This document shows, piece by piece, positions 34,849-41,507 of a stretch of 64,000 nt of DNA (position 1 is its first letter; each line of letters opens with the position of its first letter). Location: the NCBI RefSeq assembly GCF_003002955.1, contig NZ_PVTJ01000009.1, forward strand, positions 124,001 through 188,000, in the 5' to 3' direction. The notes beneath the pieces are model-generated. The model had not been told where the DNA came from and ran no database searches. It saw only the letters and a list, made by a program, of their open reading frames with translations. The translations under genes and the position numbers were made by a program. Source of the DNA: Glycomyces artemisiae (GTDB lineage Bacteria > Actinomycetota > Actinomycetes > Mycobacteriales > Micromonosporaceae).

Positions 34849-35703
34849 GTGCCCTCGACACCGCAGCCCGCGCGCCGCAGCCCCGGCCCGGCGATCCTCC
34901 GCTTCCTCCTCACCGCCGCGTTCGCCGTCGCCGCCTGGCGGCTCATCGAATGGGGCGTCTCCGTCGGCCACCTGGTCCAGTGGGAGTGCTGGGGCGGGGA
35001 GTGCTCCACGAACGACCCCCGGTCGCTCCTGCCGATCGCCGGGATCATCTGCAACGTCGTCCTCATGGTCCTGCTCCTCAAGCCCGCCCGCGCCTTCGGC
35101 TTCGGACTCGCGGCCCTGGTCGGCACGCTCGCGGCGCTGAGCGGCTGGAACGAGGCCGTCACCGAAGGCGGCGTCGACCCCGCGTCGGTCCTCACCGAGC
35201 GGCGGGTCGTCACCGCGGCCGCGGCCCTCGCCGCGCTCATCGCGCTCCTCGGCCTGCTCTCGGAGCTGAAGACCACCGGCTACGGCGCCCGCCTCCTCGG
35301 CGCCAGGCGCGTGCCCGCCGTCCTCGTCGACTACGGCCCCGCCGAAGGCGACTACGGCCGCATCGGCGCGAAGGACGCCGCCGCGCTCGGCTTCGGCACC
35401 GCGTACCTGACGTTCACCGACAACGGCCGCCGCCACCGCGTGAAGGTGCGCGCCCGCGAGCAGTGGGTCGGCCACCCGCTCTTCGCGGTCTTCCGCGAGA
35501 CCCGCCCCGAGCGCGCCAGGATCGCCCTGCCGTGGATCAGGAGCTTCCCCGCCCTGGAGCGTCCCGAACCGGACGCCGTGCCCGCGACGGCCGCCCCCGA
35601 CTCGTTCGTCGCCGAGCTCGAACGCCTCGCGGCCCTGCGCGCCGCGGGCCACCTCACCGAAGAGGAGTTCGAGGCGGCCAAGCGCCGCCTCCTGGAGCAA
35701 TGA
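34849..35703 (+). CDS. membrane protein with SHOCT domain
   Basis: A 284-residue protein with three to four N-terminal hydrophobic segments (about 18-140), a soluble beta-rich part, and a C-terminal SHOCT helix pair (LERLAALRAAGHLTEEEFEAAKRRLLEQ region). SHOCT motifs are short oligomerisation elements. Start: GTG at 34849, six bases after CATACT (34837-34842), with no Shine-Dalgarno, so probably leaderless. It shares its upstream region with the SDR gene and its palindrome. Function unknown. Confidence 0.75.
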   Translation: MPSTPQPARRSPGPAILRFLLTAAFAVAAWRLIEWGVSVGHLVQWECWGGECSTNDPRSLLPIAGIICNVVLMVLLLKPARAFGFGLAALVGTLAALSGWNEAVTEGGVDPASVLTERRVVTAAAALAALIALLGLLSELKTTGYGARLLGARRVPAVLVDYGPAEGDYGRIGAKDAAALGFGTAYLTFTDNGRRHRVKVRAREQWVGHPLFAVFRETRPERARIALPWIRSFPALERPEPDAVPATAAPDSFVAELERLAALRAAGHLTEEEFEAAKRRLLEQ

Positions 35704-35706
35704 GCA

Positions 35707-35730
35707 GCGGCGGCACCGAGGTGCCGCCGC
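35707..35730 (+). terminator. hairpin after SHOCT gene
   Basis: 10-bp stem (35707-35716 with 35721-35730), CGAG loop, three bases after the stop and before the convergent gene's end. May serve both strands. Confidence 0.55.
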
Positions 35731-35746
35731 CAGGTCTCCGGCCCGC

Positions 35747-36211
35747 CTAGAGCGAGCCCTTCCAGTCCGTCCGGGACTGGACCGGCTCGGGGATGTTCGC
35801 GGCCAGCGCGAGGACGCACCCCGCCGCCAGGAGCAGCAGCCCGACCGCGGCGACGACCTCGCCCGCGCCCTGGGCGCTGCCGGCGATGTCCTCGCTGATG
35901 CGCAGGTCGCCGCCGTAGAGCAGCATCGCCCCGGTGAACCCGCCGAACGCCCAGGCCATGCGGGTCTCGTGGGTGCGCCATGCGAAGAACATCGCGCACC
36001 ACAGCACGAGGAGCGGGATCAGGGCCACCGAGATCCCGTAGGTGCGGGTGTCGCCGTCGCCGTCGACCAGGCCCGAGAGGCCCCAGAAGTTCACCGTCCC
36101 CCCTCCCGCGTCCGCCCACGGGAGGAACATCGATCCGGCCACGAGCATGGAACCGCCGAGGGCGGCCAGGGCGCCGGCGCGGGAGTACGGGGTCGAGGGA
36201 GTGCGCTCCAT
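35747..36211 (-). CDS. small four-helix membrane protein
   Basis: A 154-residue hypothetical membrane protein with four hydrophobic helices (AGALAALGGSMLVAGSMFLPW, ISVALIPLLVLWCAMFFAW, MAWAFGGFTGAMLLYG, GEVVAAVGLLLLAAGCVLALA). Two ATGs in tandem (36214 and 36211) follow GGAGG; the second has the better spacing. The upstream region is unusually rich in TTGAC boxes. Family not recognised. Confidence 0.7.
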   Translation of the reverse strand: MERTPSTPYSRAGALAALGGSMLVAGSMFLPWADAGGGTVNFWGLSGLVDGDGDTRTYGISVALIPLLVLWCAMFFAWRTHETRMAWAFGGFTGAMLLYGGDLRISEDIAGSAQGAGEVVAAVGLLLLAAGCVLALAANIPEPVQSRTDWKGSL

Positions 36212-36235
36212 CATCCACCTCCGATTGCGATTCGC

Positions 36236-36353
36236 TTGACCTCTCAAGCGCACCACCGCGATTGACCTGCGTCAACGGACTTGACAATTTCTTGACACTG
36301 AAAGGGTGAAAGCGTCCAGACCGCCAGAACCCGCCGATATCGACTAGGGTCAA
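36236..36353. promoter_or_regulatory. cluster of TTGAC/GTCAA pentamers
   Basis: TTGAC occurs at 36236, 36262, 36281 and 36292, and GTCAA at 36271 and 36349. One pair forms the inverted repeat TTGACCTGCGTCAA (36262-36275). The stretch is AT-richer than its surroundings and lies upstream of the membrane-protein gene (minus) and past the end of the exonuclease gene. It looks like a multi-site operator or stacked -35 elements. Confidence 0.5.
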
Positions 36354-36943
36354 TACTTGCGGCAGCCGTCGTATCCACCGCTGTGAATGCGGCCCCACTG
36401 CACGCGCGCGGAGTCCAGCAGCCCGTCCAGGGAGTCCACCGCGTGCTCGCGCTGCTCGGCGAGGAGCACGTTCGCCGCCGCCCGCGCGTCGGCCTCGGCC
36501 CGGTGGTGGTCGCCGAATGCGATCCCGGCCGCCCGCGCCACCCGCGGCAGCGTGTACGAGTCGAGCTCCCACGTGCGGCGCGCGATGACGAGCGTGCACG
36601 CGTACCGCACGCTCGGCGCGTCGATCCCGGCCGCCGCGTTCGCGCCGCGGATCACCGAGGTGTCGAACGCGGCGTTGTGCGCGACCAGCGGCGCGTCCCC
36701 GATGAGGTCCCGCAGCTGCGACCACGCCTGCCGCCACGTGGGCGCCCCGACGACGTCGCCGCGCCTGATCCCGTGGATCTGCGTGTTCCGGTAGTCGAAC
36801 CGGTCGTGCCCGGCGGGCGGGCGGATGAGGCTCGCGTACGAGTCCGCCTCCTTGCCGTTCTCGACGCGCACCGCGGCCACGGAGCACGCGCTGGCGCGGC
36901 TGCCGTTCGCCGTCTCGAAGTCGATCGCCACCCAGGCGTCCAC
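36350..36943 (-). CDS. DEDDh 3'-5' exonuclease (DnaQ-like)
   Basis: A 197-residue stand-alone exonuclease domain of the DnaQ/epsilon type. The metal-binding motifs are seen in order: AIDFETA (Exo I), LVAHNAAFD (Exo II) and HRAEADA (Exo III, DEDDh class). Start: GTG at 36943 with AGAGGGGG upstream. It lies 38 bases after the 269-residue gene on the same strand and may be its operon partner. Stand-alone proteins of this kind act in DNA or RNA trimming; the precise substrate is unknown. Confidence 0.88.
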   Translation of the reverse strand: MDAWVAIDFETANGSRASACSVAAVRVENGKEADSYASLIRPPAGHDRFDYRNTQIHGIRRGDVVGAPTWRQAWSQLRDLIGDAPLVAHNAAFDTSVIRGANAAAGIDAPSVRYACTLVIARRTWELDSYTLPRVARAAGIAFGDHHRAEADARAAANVLLAEQREHAVDSLDGLLDSARVQWGRIHSGGYDGCRKY

Positions 36944-36981
36944 AGGCGTGCCCCCTCTGCTGCGCCGCTGACGGTAGCAGT

Positions 36982-37791
36982 TCAGGCGCGCGCCGCCAGA
37001 CGCCGCAGGTGCTCGTGCGCGTACTCGCAGATCACGGCGTGGCGGTACACCGCGTGCGGCACGTCCGCATTGGAGTCGACCCGCACCGACAGGTCCCCGT
37101 TGCACCACCGCAGGAACGACGGGTCGCCGGTGATCTCGGCGAGGATCGCCAGGATCGAGTCGTCGAAGCGCATGGAGTGGACGGCGCGGCGGTACTCCTC
37201 GGGCGTCAGGCACGCGGCGAACGGCAGGTTCATGAGGCACAGGGCGGTCTGGATGTCGAGGTGCATGAACCGGAACCGGTCCGGCTCGGGGTCGAGCTCG
37301 GGGACGTCGAGCCCGGAGTAGTCGGGGCCGGCGTCGTACACGAGCGGTCCGATCCCGGCGAGCACCACGTAGACGTTGATGTCGTGCTCGATGACGGCGT
37401 TGTCGCCGAGCCCCGCGAGCGTGGTGGGCCGCAGCGAGACCGGCTCGACGTCGGTGTCGCAGTTGCGGACGATGAAGTTGAGCAGGTTCGTCTCGATCAC
37501 GAAGTGCCTGATGAGCAGCTCCACCGCCTGCGGGGACACGAAGCGGCGCAGGAACCAGATGCAGAGCCGGTCCATGAGCCGGTGCGCGGTCCAGCGCACC
37601 GGCGTGAGCCGCTTGAGCACCAGGATGACCAGGGCCAGGACCCGGGAGACGGGCCGCGCGAGCGGGTACAGCCACGTGCGGGTCCACCGCTGCTGGTCCG
37701 CGGCGATCTTGCGGGCGGTCTCGGGGTCGAGGACCAGCGACGGGTCCCCGACCACGGCGTCCCACAGCGGCGGCCCGGCGAGGTCAGACAT
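36982..37791 (-). CDS. conserved hypothetical protein next to ketosynthase fusion
   Basis: A 269-residue protein whose family I do not recognise. One hydrophobic helix is visible (VSRVLALVILVLKRL, about 49-63) with a membrane-near Arg-rich stretch, then a mixed soluble part with several conserved-looking His/Asp groups (HFVIETN, NAVIEHDINVYVV, FMHLDIQTALCL). Its ATG lies inside the end of the ketosynthase-fusion gene (8-base overlap), so translation is coupled and the two proteins probably work in one pathway. It could be a membrane-linked enzyme acting on the ketosynthase product. Confidence 0.7.
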   Translation of the reverse strand: MSDLAGPPLWDAVVGDPSLVLDPETARKIAADQQRWTRTWLYPLARPVSRVLALVILVLKRLTPVRWTAHRLMDRLCIWFLRRFVSPQAVELLIRHFVIETNLLNFIVRNCDTDVEPVSLRPTTLAGLGDNAVIEHDINVYVVLAGIGPLVYDAGPDYSGLDVPELDPEPDRFRFMHLDIQTALCLMNLPFAACLTPEEYRRAVHSMRFDDSILAILAEITGDPSFLRWCNGDLSVRVDSNADVPHAVYRHAVICEYAHEHLRRLAARA

Positions 37792-39613
37792 TGTCCAGCT
37801 CTTCGAGTTGCAGCGCGTACAGGCGGGCGACGGCCTTCGCCGTGGAGACGATCGCGTCGGCGGCGGCGTCGTCGACCCGCGGCGAGGCCAGGATCGCCTG
37901 GAGCTTCGCGAAGTGGTCGTCGTCGGCCTCCCCGTGGTAGGCCAGGAAGCTCACCTGGTCGTCGCACAGGCCCAGCTGCTCCTTGAACTGCGCGGCCCAT
38001 CCGGCGGCCTTCCCGGTGCCGAGCCCTTCGATGATGAACATCGCCCCGAGCAGCCCGACCGGGTCCGGCTCGCTCGCCTTGCAGAACATGTACGCCGACA
38101 GCGCCTCCGACCCGATGTTCTTGCGCCCGTTTCGGATCGCCTCGATCGAGCCGCCGCAGGCGGCGTAGTCCCGCTCGATCATCATGAAGTCGCGGTGCTC
38201 CTCTTGAGCGTGCCCGATGGCGGCGCTGCGCAGGTCGAAGTAGTCGACGGAGAAGTTCGAGGCGGCCCGCGCGATCCAGCGGGCGCCGTCGGCGACCTGC
38301 TGGCGCAGGTTGAACAGCAGCCGCAGGTAGTCGTCCAGTGTGGATTCGCCGTCGGCGAGGCGGCGCATGACCGGCACGTCGTCGAGGCGCTCCTCGAAGT
38401 CCCGCCAGACCGCGTCGAGCCGCGCGAACACGTCCCCCTCCGCGGCGGCCACCGGTTCGCGGACCGGCGCCGCGGCCCGCGCCGGGACCTGGACCGCCTG
38501 CGGCGCTTCGGGTCCCACACACGTCAGGTGCGCGAACCCGAACGAGAACCGGCCCGACTCGGGCACGGCCAGCAGCACGGTCTGCCCCGGCTCGAACCGC
38601 CCGGTCCGCCAGCACTCCTCCAGGGCGATGAAGATCGAGGCCGCCCCGGTGTTCCCGCGCGTCTCCAGGTTCGAGAACCACCGGCCGGTGTCGATCTGCG
38701 CGCCCGTGGCCGCGAGCTGGTCGAAGACGATGTCGCGGAACGCGTTCGTCGAGTAGTGGCACAGCACGTGGTCGAGCCGCTTGAGGTCGATGAGGCCGCG
38801 CTGCGCGAGCGACGCGAACTCCTTGAGCCCGGCTTCGGCGAGTTGCCCGAGCGCCGAGGTGTCCTGGCGCAGCAGCATCATCCCGGCCTGCTCGGCCGCG
38901 GCGGCGCTGCCCATGTCCTGCCAGGTCCGCCCGGCCGCGGGGGAGGACCCGTCGGTCCCGGCCCGCATGCACACCGCGTGCTCGTGGGCGAGCGACACGG
39001 TCCGCACCCAGTCCACGCGCAGCGACGGCCGGTCCGGGCGCGGCTGCGCCTCCACGAGCACCGACCCGGCGCCGTCGGAGAGCATCCACCGCAGGAAGTG
39101 CGCGTCGGTGTCGTTGGCGCCGTTGAAGCGAGAAGCCCGCAGCCACCGGGACGCCAGCTCGCTGCCGACCACGCCCACCCGCTCGCGGTCGCCGAGCCGC
39201 ACCTTCGCCACGGCCGCGTCCAGGGCCGCGATACTCGAAGCGCACACGCCCGCCGCAGACAGGAGCTGCATCGGGCCGCCGCCGAGCCGCCCGTGGACCA
39301 TCGACGCGAACCCGGGCACCAGCAGGTCCCCCTGGGTGGTCGCGGTGGCGAGCATGTCGAGGTCCTCGGCGATGTACCCGCGGTCGCCGAGCATGGCCCG
39401 CAGCGCGTGCGCGGCGAGCTCCTCGTTCAGCTCGGTGGTCCGCCCGCGCTCGTCGAGAGCGTAGTGGCGCTTGGCGATCCCGTTCGCGGCGAGGATGCGG
39501 CGGCGGAGCCGGTCCCCGCGCCCGTCCACGCCCCCGAGGCGCGCGGCGATCTCGTCGTTCCCGACAGGGTCCCCGGGGAGGTACGCCCCGGCGGCGGTGA
39601 TGAAGGCGTTCAT
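37784..39613 (-). CDS. ketosynthase III (FabH-like) fused to heme-oxygenase-like diiron domain
   Basis: A 609-residue two-domain protein. Residues 1 to about 365 are a KAS III-type condensing enzyme with the catalytic triad C124 (SAAGVCASSIAA), H286 (VLCHYSTN) and N321 (TRGNTGAAS). An Ala/Pro linker (about 371-395) leads to an all-helical domain (about 398-580) resembling heme-oxygenase-like diiron oxidases, with candidate ligands in IGHAQEEHRDFMMIE (468-480), E529 and YHGEADDDH (559-567). Such a fusion would condense an acyl chain and then oxidise or cleave it. The start is uncertain: ATG 39613 has GGAGG only one base away; ATGs at 39631 and 39649 are alternatives. Overlaps the next gene by 8 bases. 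Product unknown. Confidence 0.85.
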   Translation of the reverse strand: MNAFITAAGAYLPGDPVGNDEIAARLGGVDGRGDRLRRRILAANGIAKRHYALDERGRTTELNEELAAHALRAMLGDRGYIAEDLDMLATATTQGDLLVPGFASMVHGRLGGGPMQLLSAAGVCASSIAALDAAVAKVRLGDRERVGVVGSELASRWLRASRFNGANDTDAHFLRWMLSDGAGSVLVEAQPRPDRPSLRVDWVRTVSLAHEHAVCMRAGTDGSSPAAGRTWQDMGSAAAAEQAGMMLLRQDTSALGQLAEAGLKEFASLAQRGLIDLKRLDHVLCHYSTNAFRDIVFDQLAATGAQIDTGRWFSNLETRGNTGAASIFIALEECWRTGRFEPGQTVLLAVPESGRFSFGFAHLTCVGPEAPQAVQVPARAAAPVREPVAAAEGDVFARLDAVWRDFEERLDDVPVMRRLADGESTLDDYLRLLFNLRQQVADGARWIARAASNFSVDYFDLRSAAIGHAQEEHRDFMMIERDYAACGGSIEAIRNGRKNIGSEALSAYMFCKASEPDPVGLLGAMFIIEGLGTGKAAGWAAQFKEQLGLCDDQVSFLAYHGEADDDHFAKLQAILASPRVDDAAADAIVSTAKAVARLYALQLEELDNV

Positions 39614-39684
39614 GCCTCCATTGGGCCCCATCCGGGGCCCGCCCCGCATCCGCCGGATCGCTCATTTCGCGGGGGCGAAAGTAC

Positions 39685-40323
39685 TCAGTCGCCGTCGATG
39701 CCCTGCTCGATCGCGTACCGCACCAGCTGCGCCCGGTTGTGCAGCTGGAGCTTCGCGAGGATGTGCTGCACATGGTTCTGCACGGTCCGCGGCGACAGCG
39801 TCAGTTTCGACGCGATCTCCTTGTACCCCAAGCCCTTTGCGACGAGCCGCAGCACCTCGGTCTCACGGTCGGACAGCCGCGGCCGCTCGTCCGGCTCCGG
39901 CGTGTTCGCCAGCCGCCGGTACTCGCCGAGGACCAGGCCCGCCAGGCCCGGCGTGAACACCGCGTCCCCGGCCGCGACCCGCTCCACCGCCTCCGCCAGC
40001 TCCGCGGGCGAGGCCGACTTCACGAGGTACCCCCGCGCCCCGGCCTTGATCGCCTCCAGCACGTCCGTGGACTCCCCGCTCGCCGACAGCACCAGCACCG
40101 CCGTCGGGCAGTCCTCTTCGAGGCCCTGGAGCACCGCCACCCCCGACAGGTCCGGCAGCTGCAGGTCCAGGATCGCCACGTCGGGGCGCAGCGACCTGAT
40201 GCCCTGCAGCGCCGCCCGGCCCTCCCCGAACGCCGCGAGCACCCGGTGCCCGGCCCCCTCCAGGTCCCTGGCGATGGCCTCCCTCCAGATCGGATGGTCA
40301 TCGACCACGACGAGCGTCGCCAC
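39685..40323 (-). CDS. NarL/LuxR-type response regulator
   Basis: A 212-residue two-component regulator: receiver domain with acidic pocket D8/D9, phosphoacceptor D53 (ILDLQLPDLSG) and K102, then a LuxR helix-turn-helix at about 149-205 (LSDRETEVLRLVAKGL ... SPRTVQNHVQHILAKL). Start: GTG at 40323, five bases after GGAGG. The start lies within the 3' end of the kinase gene (26-base overlap), so the pair is translationally coupled. Targets unknown; the ketosynthase gene begins 72 bases downstream on the same strand. Confidence 0.93.
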   Translation of the reverse strand: MATLVVVDDHPIWREAIARDLEGAGHRVLAAFGEGRAALQGIRSLRPDVAILDLQLPDLSGVAVLQGLEEDCPTAVLVLSASGESTDVLEAIKAGARGYLVKSASPAELAEAVERVAAGDAVFTPGLAGLVLGEYRRLANTPEPDERPRLSDRETEVLRLVAKGLGYKEIASKLTLSPRTVQNHVQHILAKLQLHNRAQLVRYAIEQGIDGD

Positions 40324-41428
40324 CGGCACCTCCTTCACCCCTCGGCACCCGCATCTCCACTTCCGTCCCCTCCCCGGGCGCCGAGACCACGGCGGTCGTG
40401 CCGCCGAGCTCCCGGATCCTGCCCTCGATCGACTGCGCCACACCGAGACGGCCCTCCGCGGCCGCCGCCGCGAGCCGCCCCGGCTCCATGCCCGGACCGT
40501 CGTCCCTGACGGTGACCTGCACGGCCTCCCCGTCGTCCTCGACCAGCAGCCACACCTTCGTGCCCGCCGGGCAGTGCTCCCGCACGTTGTCCACCGCGCT
40601 CGCCACCGCCGCCGCCAGCTGCCGGGCCGTCTCCGCAGGGAGCGGCACCGGCGTCGCCGGGGCCGCCACCGTCACCGTCGCGCCCGCGTGCCGCCCCACC
40701 AGACTCCGCAGGTCCCGCTGGCCCCCAAGGGGATCGCGGTACGACTCGGAGCGGATGAGCGCCCGCAGCGCCTCCTCCTGGCCCCCGGCGAGCCGCCCCA
40801 GCTCCGCGGCCTCCCCGCCGATCTCGGCGCCCCTGCGCTGCACCAGCGCCAGCACCTGGAGCACCGAGTCGTGGATGTCCCGCGCCAGCCGCTCGCGCTC
40901 GCGCACCGTCGCGCTCCGCTCCGCGGCCTCGCGCATCCGCTGCTCCGCGACCACCCCGAGCCGCACCAGGTGCCCGGCCGCGAACCCGGTGAGCACCAGC
41001 AGCACCGTCTCGTTCACCGTGCTGGAGTGGACGCCCCCGCGGAACACCATGCCCGCGGCCGCCACGACCGCGCCCGCGACGGCCCCCGACCGCCGCCCCC
41101 ACGCCGCCGCCCACGCCAGCACCGCCCCGGCCATCCACGGCCCCACCGACACCGGCACGCCGGTGTCCGTCGCCAGCGCCCACGACGAGGCCGCGACCGC
41201 GCACACCGTCACCGCCAGGTCCGTGTACAGCGCCTTCGGCTCGTACCCTCGCCGCCGGTACCACTCGGTCGCCGCCCACGTCCAGCCCAGGAGCACCACG
41301 ACGAGCAGCGCCGCCCACAACGGCCGCACCAGCGCGTCGAAGGCGAGGCCGCCCAGCAGCACCGGGTAGCCGAGCGCGACGAACCGGAACACCGTGTTCG
41401 CGCGCCGCAGCTGCGTCTGAATTCCCAC
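40298..41428 (-). CDS. sensor histidine kinase, MacS-like
   Basis: A 376-residue membrane kinase. Four to five hydrophobic helices lie in the first 155 residues, followed by the HisKA_3 dimerisation helix with H186 in ARDIHDSVLQVL and an ATPase domain (N281 in SAVDNVREH; DDGPGM at 309-314). The GTG at 41428 is chosen: it lies six bases after a GAGAAT box (41435-41440, minus strand), giving a leaderless start; an ATG at 41458 is the alternative. Pairs with the overlapping response regulator. The signal sensed is unknown; the short loops between helices suggest sensing at or in the membrane. Confidence 0.9.
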   Translation of the reverse strand: MGIQTQLRRANTVFRFVALGYPVLLGGLAFDALVRPLWAALLVVVLLGWTWAATEWYRRRGYEPKALYTDLAVTVCAVAASSWALATDTGVPVSVGPWMAGAVLAWAAAWGRRSGAVAGAVVAAAGMVFRGGVHSSTVNETVLLVLTGFAAGHLVRLGVVAEQRMREAAERSATVRERERLARDIHDSVLQVLALVQRRGAEIGGEAAELGRLAGGQEEALRALIRSESYRDPLGGQRDLRSLVGRHAGATVTVAAPATPVPLPAETARQLAAAVASAVDNVREHCPAGTKVWLLVEDDGEAVQVTVRDDGPGMEPGRLAAAAAEGRLGVAQSIEGRIRELGGTTAVVSAPGEGTEVEMRVPRGEGGAGGDARRGR

Positions 41429-41495
41429 TGAGGAATTCTCGCAGCCGCCCGCCACCACACCGGTTCCCGTCCCCCGCGCCGTTGACCGCGGAAAC

Positions 41496-41501
41496 TACAG
41501 T
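41496..41501 (+). promoter_or_regulatory. -10 box for leaderless Hsp70-fusion mRNA
   Basis: TACAGT, six bases, then ATG at 41508. No Shine-Dalgarno is present. Confidence 0.6.
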
Positions 41502-41507
41502 GACCTC

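Noticed and set aside
41482-41487. TTGACC as -35 box for the Hsp70-fusion gene
   Set aside because: Only 8 bases from the TACAGT box, too close for a normal promoter.
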